A DNA stretch of 28,307 nucleotides from Choristocarpus tenellus KU-1152 (taxonomy: Eukaryota > Phaeophyceae). Under the pieces are notes generated by a model. It was not told the origin of the DNA, did not search any database, and worked only from the letters and a program-made list of their open reading frames with translations. Shown in pieces: positions 1-11,454 of this stretch. Both the position numbers and the translations under genes were made by a program. The stretch spans positions 1 to 28,307 of the forward strand of contig CAXNAD020000127.1 of the NCBI GenBank assembly GCA_964200185.2, written 5' to 3'. Position 1 is the stretch's first letter. The number at the start of each line of letters is the position of its first letter.

Positions 1-319
1 CTTTTCCTGGATTTGGTCCAAAGGGGCACCCGGGTGTAGACAGCCCCCCCCCCCCCCAGATACTTTGGGCCCAGTCCTACCCTCTCTTAAATGCTTTGGG
101 ACTGGATCTGTAAAATATTTGGTATTTTGCGATTTGTAAGGCTGATACGCACTAACTTTGGGTAAACCAGATCTACTGCCAGAGTTCAAATTTGGAGGTT
201 GACAGACTATTTATTGCTTTGTGTCATGTGCAACATGCTAATGGAATATCCAGTCAGTACTGCATGATGTAGTCACAGCTCTGTGAACAGCAGGATGAGT
301 GTGAGTCACAATGAAGATC

Positions 320-3300
320 AGTCAAATTGCTGAAGCTGACCAGGTAAGACGAATCAATAAACATTGATGTCCCTAGCCAAAGGCAGAGTGGATGTAAGGA
401 CCCACAAACTGCATCCTTTGTCCCCTTGTGCAAAATTAATATCCAATGGTTTGTGGCACAGAGATGGTCGGACTCCACTCCATGAGATTGCTGCCCGGGG
501 TGGTTCCCCCTCTCTCCTTCTCCTTGCAATTGCTCCAGACAAAGCGGAAGGCTGTGGTAGCGATGGAGGGGAAGGCGACAGTGGTGACCAGTCTGTGTCC
601 AGCAATAATGACAGTTCTACTGGAAGTGCCAGTGTTGTCGACAAACATGCAAGGGATTCAAACAAGGAGGTTTGTCACATCACTCCTGAAAAGAGGTGCT
701 CAGAGGTAACTGATAACACCTAAATATGTTTTGTGAGATAGGGCACTCAACATTGGGCTAGATACTCCTTTGACAAAAATATATTTTCTGTGACTACAGC
801 ACCTGTCTCTTGTACAATCCCTACTGCCATTGCTAAATCCCCACAGGTGGTGTTCAGAGAAGGGTCAGGAGGGGGGGCTCTGGAAGAGGGAGAAGAAAGG
901 AGAACGTCAGAGGGGAATGGGAACTTGGTCTTGCCACCTGAGGGTGGGGAAAGACACGCCTTTGCAGAGCTCCTTGACACAAATATTCGAAGTAAGACGA
1001 GTGGCCGAACCCCACTGCATGAGGCAGCTGCAGCAGGGTCAGTGGCAGGGGTAATATCTCTTCTTGAGCTTGGAGGAGACCCTCATTCTGTTGACGCTGA
1101 GGGAAATACAGTCCTTCATGTAAGCACCACCTGTGGAGGAGAGGCCTGCAATGGTTTGTTTGTTCATTCCATTGCATGGTGTATCATATGAAGCAGGAGG
1201 AGGATGTGTTTCTTGGACTGAAATTTGCATGGTCAATTTCTCTAGGATTTTCCAACTCCAATACCCTTGTTTACTGAGAACTTTCTTTATTACTCAAAAA
1301 GTATGCTAATTGTTGTAGCACCTGTCTTTGCCCTCTTTGCACCAGAATGGGGGTGGGATGGGAAGAGTTAGATGGGAAGCAGATCGCATGAAGTATGGTG
1401 AACAGGGAATTAGTTCTGAGGGGGAAAATATTTATCAAAGAGTGCATCAGTACTGGTGGTTGACGGCACCTCCTTACCACTGTGCTTTGGTGCTCCCCCG
1501 ACATTGCTCTTAGGTTGCAGTTGGAGAGGAGCCACCGTATGAGCCAGGAGACAAGCGCAGGCCAGAAAATGAGGCTCCAGGCACAGATGGAGGAGGTGCC
1601 ACAAGTGTGAGTTTTTTAGTTTACATTCTGTGTGGCTACTTGTAGTTCCTCAGCATATTGACGTAACCAGGTCTTGAATGCAATGGGTAAGACTATTGTT
1701 GCCAATCGATACAGACCATATCTATTCAAACTCTTGTGAAGGCAAGGAGTCTTCAATAGGTTTTCGCTGGTTAGTTCCTCTAGTCGTCTTTGCTACTGTT
1801 AGTTCTAATGACCAGACTATATTCGAGTATGATACTGGATTCGCGTAGAGAGACTGAAGACTGTGTTTTGACACAAGTGCATTTTGACTAGTAGTGCAGC
1901 AAGAACCGCCACAACGAACACTCCCCCACTCTGTCCTAGCAATGCTCCCCTGTCTGTGATGCCAAGATTCAGAATGTTATGAAAAATCTTTCCCCACAAC
2001 TCTGCATATCATAATTGCTGTTGAGCACAAAGACAAGTTTCGCACAGCATCAATCGTGTCACGTTCTATGGTAGTTTGTACATCATCTTTTTTCGGTAAC
2101 CCTGTTTTCTTGTGGGGGATGCATAGTAGTGTATTTGCTTTCAATTCCATAGCCCGTGCAGAATATGCAGTGCATCGCCCCAGTATATTAATCTCATTGC
2201 CTAGTCAAAGTCTTCTGATATGTATTCCTTCTGGAACTTCCACCTCAGCTATGATTTTCTGAACTGCCCAGAGCAAGTCTTTTTGGAGATGGATCATAAA
2301 GTTTTATTTTGAGCATCTGTACCTTGCAATGTGCAACTTGCCACGCTTTAGTGATACCGTCTGTAGAGGTCCTTGCAGCTCCGTAAACAACCTTCATAGC
2401 CACTCAGTGACCCAACTATCTGCAGTTTCGTCTTTGACTCGTCTAAGTTTGTCGAGGTAGCATACCCCAAATTACTCTGGCACTCCATTACCCGAAAAGA
2501 CGACATCAGCCTTAGTGTTTGTTCATGTATATTTGTAGTCATGGGCACTCAGGTGTCCCAGTCGCCTATATCAAGTGACAACTGATAGGTTTGTTTGTAG
2601 AAAGTGAAGCCTCCATTTCCTTGTCACCATCATCTTCATCTGAGGAGCAACGCATCTTTGAGGATTCTTATACCCCGTTAAATGATGAAGGGGGTAATAA
2701 TTAGTAGTCCACCCCCAAAAGTACATATCGCCCACTGCCCAAATGGGTATATGTTGCATGAGGTTCAGTTCCATATGGCAGTGTATCCTTCATTGGGTGT
2801 GTTCCATCAGGTGATCTTGTCGTGTATGTAGTCTTGATCGATACACTAATTTGTGATGTGCATTGTGGACGACTGATTCCAGCTGAGATGTGAATGTGAA
2901 GGTGTTAGAGTTATAGGTACATTGAATACTGCCATTGCCAAAGTGTACTCTTGTTGTAATACTTTGAAGTAGAAATGACACTATCATATGAGTCTCTCTA
3001 ACACATTCCCCATCTCTAACCTCTGTACAACTCAATCAAGCTTCCTCTCTTTGTGCTCACTCCAAAGGCAATATCCACCACTGCAACAGCAACGAAATGC
3101 ATGTCACTCTTAAGCAAGGTCGAGATTACCATGGAAGGTCACTCTAACCATGTAACCTTCAGGAGGTTTGATAATACCATCAGAATATGCTCAAGCTCCT
3201 GCTGAGTTCGCAGGGGTATTATCTCTTCTGCTGTTGTTGGAGACTAAGTTAGTACTGGAGATGGGGTTGAGCTCTTCCACCCTATCCTTCCTCACTTAGT

Positions 3301-5792
3301 CATAGTTGGTACTACAGGCAAGGTTGAGCTCTTCCTTCCCAGTCTCCCTCTCTTGATAATACCACTAACGGTTACCAGCTTTACCAGGTCGTACATGTGC
3401 TATTGGAGAATGGGGCAAACCCCTGGGCCATTGGAGCGGGGGCAACGACTGTGTCAATGCGTGCAGTCCAGTCCGGTCGAGTGGGAGCCCTCCGTGAGGT
3501 GTGTATATGGGGCAAGATGAGTTGTGAGAATGTCAATTTTTCAAATTTCACAATTGTGATCTTTGTAACGGCAACATTCCGCTATTTTCTTACTGGTTTA
3601 TCTTCTGCTGACTGGCACAGAAACACACGAGTGATGAAGCTCCACACACGTTTCTGTTGATAATATTTGTCAGGATCCGTTTCCAGCGTTTTTTGATGCA
3701 AGTACTTATTGACACAAACATTGCACTTGGGTCCTGTGGATTGCTTCTAAACCCCTTGAAGGCGCAGATGTTGGTGCACTTCTACAGTAAACTTAACTCA
3801 GTCATTAATGGTGCAACTGTTGTAGTTAGATTCAAGGCTAGAAAGGTACTAATGGAATATACCCCGTATCTCATTCAAACCTCCCAGATACGACAGGCTA
3901 TGGCTAAAGAGAAGGGGGAAACTTGCAATGAAGAGCCTGATCAGGAGGCTCTTGGAGAGTTAGCCATTGTTGCGGTCAGGGAGGGATGGGTTGGATGCCT
4001 ACAAGCCTTAACAGAAGGCTGCAAGGCCCAGGTATTACGTGGACCTTCCGGATTGTATATGTTGTTTACGACTCTCAGTGGTAGATGAGCAGCGCTAAGT
4101 GTCTCAAACAATATCTCAAACAATGCAAAATTTTGTGGACCAGTTGCACGGGACATGGTTGAGGATATTGGATAGCTGTCTGTGCAAGAGAGGTTTTTTA
4201 CCCCCCTGTACTCACATCTAATAGCTCAAAAAAAAAAACACTGAGTAAATGAACATCTCTATAGGTCAAACTATTGCTTGGAGAAGCCGTCTATCATCAT
4301 GATAAGCATCTGTACCCCCCCACAACAATGCCAAATAAGCGAGGTCAGAGTCGCACCACTCTCTAATGGGGTTTCACATCTCACATAGTATGGTCTACAA
4401 ATAGGAGGGATGTGAGGTGCCAGTGTCAAACATTCTTTGGCAGCAATGTTCAAATTAATGCTTGTGAAACTCTATTAGGGTATAGCATATATGTTCTCCA
4501 ATGTATGTTGTAGATAATAATGGAATTGGTATTTTCCAACTGGGTGAAGCACACCTCGGTGTAAATGTCATGATAATTTAATTCCATAACATGCCAGTTT
4601 GACTTCTGCTCTGAAGAGGAGTTCCTGTCCTGAGCCAACCACCATTTCCCTCCAAAATACATCTACTGTTTAGCAGAACCTGAACCCTCCCACAGATCTC
4701 CTTCATTCCCTACTGTATTCCTTTCTCCTTTGCCCTCGGATATGCCAGGATGTTCTGGCCTGGAGAGACGAAGCTGGACGTCCCCTGATAGGACTGGTAA
4801 TAGAAGCAGGGGAGGATGAATGTGTGGAGCACGTAATATCACTGGGTGCTCCGCTGTCAACACTCTGTGACCACAACGAAAATACCATCTTGCACCTTGC
4901 TGCTTCCAGGAGTGATGTCCGCCTCCTGCAGAAGCTTATGAACAAAGCAAGTCTTGGTTGTGCACCAACCAACCTGGAATGGAGAAACAGGTGATTCCCT
5001 ATTGTCCACGCCCTAGGTAAAAGTCGAATCAACGAATGAACAAGAAAGAGTGAGTGGAAGTCCGGGTTGAAGAGGCGAGGATTGCATGCTTTGTCAAAAA
5101 TCGGCAGGGATATCTGCTTGGGTCTCCGCTAATCTGTTTGTCATGTAGAAGGTGTATGTCACATCTCTTCAAAACCCTCGAAATAGCCATTGCAGTTGAG
5201 CAACATTTATAAATCTTGCATTAGAATCAGCAGCCAATCTCTTGTCATTGTTGAACCTGATACCTTGCTACCTGCATCCACACCTTTCTTTTTCTGGCTA
5301 ACAGAGTCACAGGTAGTAATCGCCACAATAAGGAATGAATGCAGGTAAATCCATGGCAAAAAAGTCAAATAAGGTTGAAAGATGAAATTGTACACCGTGA
5401 CACCTCCTCCCTTCCATCATCTTCGTATCCACCCTCTCGCCTGCTCTCTTAGGACTGGGGACACTGTGCTGATGGCTGCCATGAGATTTGGTAATCTTTC
5501 CACTGCTGAGTACCTGGTCAAGTTCGGCAACCCCCTTACTACAGCTGCACACACCTTTCGCCATGCCTGGCTCATTGCTGCTGCTATACGGGTCAGTCTT
5601 CTGACACAGACAGAAGCACATATACAAGAGTACCTCATCCGCAGCTTATGCCATGAAGAGTCAAAACAAGACACCAGTCCCCCCCCCCCCCAACAACAGC
5701 AGCAACCCTGACTTCTAACTGTTCTTCTTTAGTCTTCTTATGGATACACTTTGTTGCTCCAAGATCAATATGTGACGAATGCAGTAAATTGA
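320..5792 (+). CDS. Ankyrin-repeat protein, multi-exon, 5' end unresolved
   Basis: Proposed exons are 462-705, 847-1119, 1514-1606, 3388-3498, 3846-4031, 4749-4990, 5453-5591 and 5733-5792. All joins keep phase, mostly phase 0, with GT-AG borders. A short upstream piece ending at a GTAAGA donor (343/344) may precede 462 and would fit phase 2. The product carries successive ankyrin signatures: DGRTPLHEIAARGG, SGRTPLHEAAAAG, EGNTVLHV, LLENGANPWAIG, NENTILHLAASRSD and TGDTVLMAAMRFGN. Such repeats stack as helix pairs and usually bind other proteins; no catalytic domain is visible. An acidic, Ser-rich insert follows the first repeat. The last exon is weak: it gives about 19 residues and a TGA at 5790. 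A second reading of the same DNA (frame two) is open to a good GTAAGG donor at 5798 and contains CDECSKLIP, so the gene may continue. The true start is not seen and may lie left of the window. The family is clear; the partner and role are unknown. Confidence 0.72.
1607..3387. other. Long intron of the ankyrin gene with decayed inserts
   Basis: At 1,781 bp this is by far the longest proposed intron of the ankyrin gene. It starts with a consensus GTGAGT donor and ends TTTACCAG. The flanking exons join in phase 0 and restore an uninterrupted ankyrin repeat (loop then LLENGANPW), so no exon seems to be missing. Inside are antisense coding-like stretches (about 1990-2710) and, near the 3' end, a short copy resembling ankyrin exon sequence (about 3195-3245). 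A 14-base GGTTGAGCTCTTCC word occurs twice, near 3265 and 3328. Confidence 0.5.
1986..2710 (-). pseudogene. Antisense coding-like remnant, unknown family
   Basis: Read on the minus strand, this intronic stretch has coding-like composition with breaks. From high to low coordinates, an acidic segment containing SSDEDDGDKEMEA (about 2645-2600) is followed by a 66-residue open stretch (2548-2348) containing STNLDESKTKLQIVG. In another frame, about 2297-1986 gives a stretch of about 100 codons, broken by one TGA, that includes LPKKDDVQTTIERDTIDAV. Frame changes and stops mean it cannot be expressed as one protein. A decayed transposable element or a nested pseudogene is the likeliest explanation. 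I do not recognise the family, and no terminal repeats were found. Confidence 0.3.
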
Positions 5793-8700
5793 TACCGGTA
5801 AGGCAGAGCTTTCCTGGTTATAATACCGCTTCTTGGTTTAAATATGTATGGAAATGAGACCCCCTCCTTCCCCCCGAAGGTGACTTGGAAGACTCAAAGA
5901 GATGGGCAATAAATACTGAGAAACCAAGAAATAGCTCAGGGAAGAACAGCAATATGTTATGAAGTACCAAGTTCATGATATCGGTATATTGGTGGGCTTC
6001 TTACCTATTGGTTTTCTCTTTCGTATTTATAGGGAAAAAATCAATGATCACATCCTTTGCTTCTCAACAACGGATCTGCCTCGACGATGCCATAGGCCAA
6101 GATGCTACGTACTACTAGAGAGTTCACTTTTCCATTGGTACTTGACACAGAGTTATCAAGACCTCTACTATTGGCACTGGGGTAGTGTGGGGGGTATTTT
6201 ATCTATTACTTTACTGCAGAGAAGTGAAAGTGTTCTGGGAAATGAGAATGTGGTGCCCCTTCTTGACACAAAGAGGGGGGTCTCTGGTTCAAAGTCGCTT
6301 GTCAAGAAGGCCTTTGCTCAATAACCCAGTCCCTATTGGTAAGCCCCATATGACGTATTCATCGGACCATGATACGTCAATATACCCCGCTGCAATCTCC
6401 CACCTTGTCCTGGCTAAACTCTCTTGCAATACACAAACATCTTGAAACAAAAGGCTGTTGAGCTATGTCCCTGCGAGTCCTGTATTTTTGGACGGACAGC
6501 TTTGGAACGAAAGAATTTCTGCCGTGCGGCTACTCCAGTGAGAACAGGGGGTGAGGTGAGAGTTATGTAGAACGCCAATTGAACAATGTCGTTCATGTTT
6601 GAAAAGTCTACCCTTATTTCTGTGAGAAGTGATTAGTAACCTATGGTGCGGTTTACTTGAGCAATATTGTCAGGATTAGTGCTAGAATAACTTGTTTTGG
6701 TGACAATGATTGGTGTAGCTGGATTGCTATAGTGTCCCTGTGAGACAGGACATGACACACGGAAGTATGCCTTTCAATACTCAAGTGTGGTGTTTATGAT
6801 TTGGGCTTGGACGATAAGGGTCTCTCATCCCTACCTGATTCGTTCTCTTCTCAACAACAGTGTTTGGATAGCGGAGTCTGTTAATTACATTTGCTGTGAT
6901 GCTGGGTTTTATCCAGGATGCACCGGTTCATTTTGATATGGTAGCGCAACTGTTATGTCAATATTTAACAATAGTAGTGAAGCCTTTCCAGGAGAGAAAA
7001 ACACTACAAGGTAGAGTTCTTTTGATGGAACCCACTGGTTAAGCAGAAGTATGTGGCAAGCCAGATTATTGGTCACATGTGCAGCATTAGATTTCCGTCC
7101 CCACCTCTAGAAATTTGTAAGCCCACACAACTGTTGCATACTCAAGTATATTAGTGAGTATATACTAATCACTGCGTGCTGTGGGGTGGGTTGTCCTTCC
7201 TTGAACTTATAGTAGCTTCATCCCTTCCAGACTGCTAGCCTCCACTCACATAAAACCACAATACAAGTACTGCAGCACATACTCCGGAGTATGATTGAAA
7301 GTAGAAGGCTAGACACTTTGTGCTCCATTCATGGTTCCAACAAGCACTGAAAATTTAAGATAGAGGTGTAGACATCATGTTCACCAGGGTTATGTGACAT
7401 TTGTATCATACCCTTACGCTGATATGGTGAATCTCAATTACCTAACTTGTTGTCCATCCCTAAATGTTAATGCTATACTTTCCCTACCCCATCCTACCAC
7501 TTGACTAGGAGAGCGAGTCAGACTCGTCAACAACTTCACCTACATTGCTGACCTTGGGATGACTACATTAAGCCATCATGCTGAATGACTTTCCTGCTGT
7601 AGACCCAATATTTACCCAGAAAATGGTGTCCCTGGCAAACGTTCAATGACAGCGGATTTTATAGTACAGAAGGTCATAGGTGTGATCACAAAGCAAAGGG
7701 TAAAGCGACTATAGAAATTCTTGTCTGAAGTTCCTTGTGATACGAAGTTGTCACATTCCTAGGAATTTAGAACAGTGCAAAGAAGGGGGGTCAGTCAACA
7801 GTACACACACGGGCTCAAGATTGTTTGTGGCAATGACCATGCGTAAGGATTGGTCTATCCAGGTCGAGAGAGCTAGTGAAGAGAGATGTATAAATTGTTG
7901 CAATACCGTTCACTCACAAAGGTTCTGGCAGATCACGATGAACTGTAATGTTAGCTGAAACAAATATGTGTTACAATGTGATCTACGTTGTATCTTTGCT
8001 CCCCAGTGCATACATCACATCGCCACACGGAGCAAAAAAGGCATTTGCCCTAAAGTTTATCAAAAAAAGCCTGACATGAAAAATCGAACAAGAACAGCAG
8101 GTTGTGGTGGCTTTCTCCTTAAATCTTGAAGGAGGAAACAGATCAAAATTAAGATTGCCAATTCGAAACGGTGAAGCAAAACTGCAATGAAAAATGTGCT
8201 TCATGGTACTTGCTACGGTTAACCTGAAAATTTACATGAAATCATAACAAGTGGAGGAAAAGGTAAGGCAAGTATAGCGCACCAGATCTCGCTCCGACAC
8301 AGCAGGGTATGTGTCTGGTGTAATCAATGCATGAAAATTCTCTTTGTAGATATGTGTAGAGAGAACTTTAGTACTCAAGGGTTGAAGTAGCTTCTCGTGC
8401 CCTCCATGAATCAGAGAAGGGTGATATGTAATTCATTGTACTTCAAAGTAGATGAGTTTAAGAATGAATGTTCATAGGAGTGCTTCTATACACCCCTTCA
8501 AAATTATACTCCATGCTCCTCTACAGCAACCACCTCCTCTGCATCCATAAGCATCCTTTAGAGAACACAAGGAAACTCTATGTCAGAGAATAGTATCCCT
8601 CTAAGTAGAAGTTAGACACAACATGCTTAACACTCTTTACCCAAGCGATTGGTTTGTGCACAGGAGAGGAATTGGTCCAGAGCAACCCTACCAAACAGGC

Positions 8701-8807
8701 TTGCCTCTGTGAAACAAGTACAGCAAGAGCCTTTAGCTTGATCTCTTCAGTCACACACTGACCCATAGACAAGAGGTTCACTGCTATCCTTTATTTCCAG
8801 AAAGAAA
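5793..8807. other. Intergenic stretch, no supported gene
   Basis: Open stretches here are short, lack a recognisable domain and do not splice into anything convincing. One + strand stretch of 121 codons (5959-6324) has no family signature. A minus-strand stretch (about 7640-7460) has coding-like composition but several stops. A minus-strand open stretch of 67 codons (8781-8578) lies just downstream of the WW-domain gene and could be 3' untranslated sequence. A perfect 16-bp palindrome sits at 7278-7293. The 3' ends of the converging ankyrin (+) and WW (-) genes must lie in this interval. Confidence 0.4.
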
Positions 8808-11258
8808 CTATAAAACCCAAGGCAACCTATCACGGTCTACTGCCTTCTCCTCTATTGTGTCCTTTGTGGGATACCATTCATCCAAGCCCAATGTTCGACA
8901 GGTCATGTCCTGATCTCTGGGTATAGAGTGAGAAGGTGATAGATTTGTGGTGTTATCTGCACTGTGTCTGAATTCCTCCTGCCAATATTGGGGTAGGGGT
9001 GTACGGAGTTGTCTGTATCTTTTAGAAGGTGACCCTTTTGCTCCCTGGTGCTCAAAAATAGTTCGGTGTTTTGCTGCTACTTCTGTCAGCAGCTGGACAC
9101 CCTTCTCAGTGCCACCTTTGTACTCCTCTAGGTCCATGGAAGCATGACCAGGTGTCAGCATTTTCTTCACCTTTCCGGTGTACATGTTTGCAGAAAGACA
9201 TTGGCATTGGTATCCAAACATCAGGTAGGCGTAGGTGGTTCTATCTTAAGGCAACATGCATTTATTTGTGGTTACTAAAATTATACTGACTAAATTTCCT
9301 GCCATAGACCAGTGCTTGGCTGAGTGGTTCTTTTCCCACTCCATGGTATGGGAAAAAACGGGCGCGCACCACAGACTAGTGGGGATATGATGGCATAGGC
9401 TGGACGAATAGCATTGTGAGGGTTGATTATGTAACAACTCAAATAATACCAAGAGCACTGCAGGGAATACCAGACAGGTAAGGTAGAACACATTGCAGAA
9501 CCAGTCATTCATGGATCACATGAATATGTCATAAGTATCACCTGAGCATTCTTGGCAACCATCTTGATGGCAGTGGATATCGCCATCAGACTCGTAAGGA
9601 TGGCAAACCTGACAACGAATACAATAGACCCCACAGCTGTCCACCCTGCAGCCTTGATGGCAGCCCCAAATGTCCCAAACGTTGCCACTAGAGTTCGGTT
9701 GACAAAAACGTATTTTTTGCTTGATTCTCTCCGCCCAGATATGTCTCTGCTCTTGTGCTCATAGTTTGAGGCATCATATCCATAGGTATCAGATCTTCTT
9801 TGTCTTGCTTTGCCTCGTTGAAATTTGTCATTGTTACATATCAAGTGTCGACCAGGTCCTGTATCCCCTTTTTCGTTTCTGCACCTTAGGACACTTTCAA
9901 TTCTAGTAGCACTGTCGTTGTAATTGGTGGAACTGCAACTGTCGGTATTGTAACTATTGCTACTTGTGCTATTGCTGCTACTCCTGTTGCTGCTGCTGCT
10001 GCTGCTGCTTCTATTGCTGCTACTGCTTCTCGTCCTGTTTCTCCTGTTCATGCTCCCCCTTCTTCCGTTTGTAATGTTTCTCTTCTTCCTCGAGTCTCTC
10101 TGATGATGGACCTTACTGTTATGCCCCTTTTTTTGCCCAAGTTTGGTAACATAGATATCAGGCACTTCTTCATGAGATGGCTCTCCTCCCATTAGAATCA
10201 TTGAGAACCTGGCAGCTAATCCCTTGTGATGTTGGGTTTCCCGCTGGTTGCAAAAGAAGCAGCAACAGCTATTTGTTATGATGGTCTGACTGAGGTATAC
10301 TACCCAAGGATTGAAGCGATATTGTGGAAGAAGTTGAAGAGTATTGTCGTGTTTTTCTGTGGTTGAACCCTATTGGAAACAAAATCTCTCGCTTTTGCTT
10401 TGTTTTTGCAAGGTAACCCTTTCAATTTTGTTTTTTCAATAGAGTAATATGTTGACTTGGAGGGGTTGCAGCGATTCTGGTTCGACCATACTACATATAG
10501 TACATTCAGTTTGCTAGCTGAACCTATTGTACTTGCTGAATTGCAGAATAAACGCAATGCACAATATATACATGCAGCCCGCAAAATTTCTCAAGACTCA
10601 ATTTCGATACCATTTGCGTCATATCTCAAATCTCACATTCTCCCTTTCTTGTCTGGTTGCCAAAGTCGGGGTCATGAGATTAGTGGAGATCCTGCCTGTT
10701 CCAGCATAGGGAGTTACGCATTCCATGTTTCTCGCGAGGTCTTCATCAGGCATCTCCATGTCCGGTTGTACTTTGAGCAAACGCGAGTCTTCGGATGGAT
10801 TCTTCTCAAGCGCCAGTGGAGGTCATTTACAGATAAGTGAAGTGCATCACCGTTTGTAACAGAGGATACATACGCCGTAGTCCACGACCATTCATCATCG
10901 TCGTATGTGTCCACAAAAATTAAAAACGTGGGAGTTTGTGAATGGCAGGACTCCCTCGTTGAAATCCTCCAGAACTCAGTATCTACCCTCACCATTATGT
11001 TTGAGGCTCAAAACATGTGATGCGTATGTGAAGTGCTTACAAGGGACTTGGTGGGGAACCAAATAATCTGTTATTGATAAACAGGGTTTGTCTAACGATG
11101 AAAAATGATGAACGGGAGTGAGAGATGTAGCATACCTCCAATAGATCGGCAGAAACCCACCGGGATTCCCCAGTTAAGTGATTGTACTGATATGGATATC
11201 CATCCTCCGATGTGTACAACACCCACCCTTCACAGAAATCACTCATGACAGACTGCAT
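8808..11258 (-). CDS. WW-domain protein with Ser/Asn-rich middle and hydrophobic segments
   Basis: The five-exon model is 11258-11136, 10804-10637, 10222-9542, 9457-9370 and 9244-8808. It keeps phase throughout and gives about 498 residues. Exon 1 encodes a WW domain (residues about 10-36) with Trp12 and Trp34, an aromatic YPYQYN core and the HLTGESRW turn. WW domains bind proline-rich peptides; the proline usual after the second Trp is replaced (WVSAD). Residues about 163-195 are a Ser/Asn/Arg low-complexity run. About 269-319 is hydrophobic with small residues and could hold one or two membrane helices; exons 4-5 add further hydrophobic, Cys/Tyr-rich sequence. The last 120 residues are polar and end LPWVL. 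Exons 1 and 3 are the most secure. The exon 4/5 borders are tentative because the acceptor before 9244 lacks a pyrimidine tract. The function is unknown; a membrane-tethered adaptor is a guess. It diverges from the fibrillin-like gene. Confidence 0.55.
9970..10050 (-). repeat. Ser-codon microsatellite-like run
   Basis: This is an imperfect trinucleotide run (GCT/TGC phases on the + strand; AGC, AGT and AAC codons on the minus strand) inside exon 3 of the WW-domain gene. It encodes the Ser/Asn/Arg-rich tract. Codons are interrupted and mixed, so it is an old or selected low-complexity region rather than a pure microsatellite. Confidence 0.6.
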
Positions 11259-11454
11259 CGAATAACGTTTGGGGGAAGTGGTAGGTGAATGAGATTGTTA
11301 ATGTAAGTCTCACACGTTTCATTATCTTTCATCTTTCATAAATCATGTTGGGCCGCGCGCACCCCCCAAAATATGTTGGAAAGTTCCATACCTTGACACT
11401 CTCTCCTATTCAACTTTAGCACGTTTGTCACGTGCGTTGAATCCTTGGCTCATC
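11259..11454. promoter_or_regulatory. Divergent promoter region between WW and fibrillin-like genes
   Basis: About 196 bp separate the two oppositely oriented start codons. The interval holds a GC-rich GGCCGCGCGCACC stretch near 11351-11363 and a CACGTG E/G-box core at 11429-11434, close to the fibrillin-like start. No clear TATA box is seen. G-box cores often bind bZIP or bHLH factors in plants and algae; its use here is an inference from position. Confidence 0.4.

Noticed and set aside
5959-6324. 121-codon + strand open stretch
   Set aside because: No domain, no splice continuity with the ankyrin gene, and no coding signature beyond length.
10714-10995. 93-codon minus-strand reading as an exon of the WW gene
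   Set aside because: Its second half overlaps a better in-phase exon (10804-10637) in another frame with clearer coding character. Its first part may be intron, although a short extra exon cannot be excluded.
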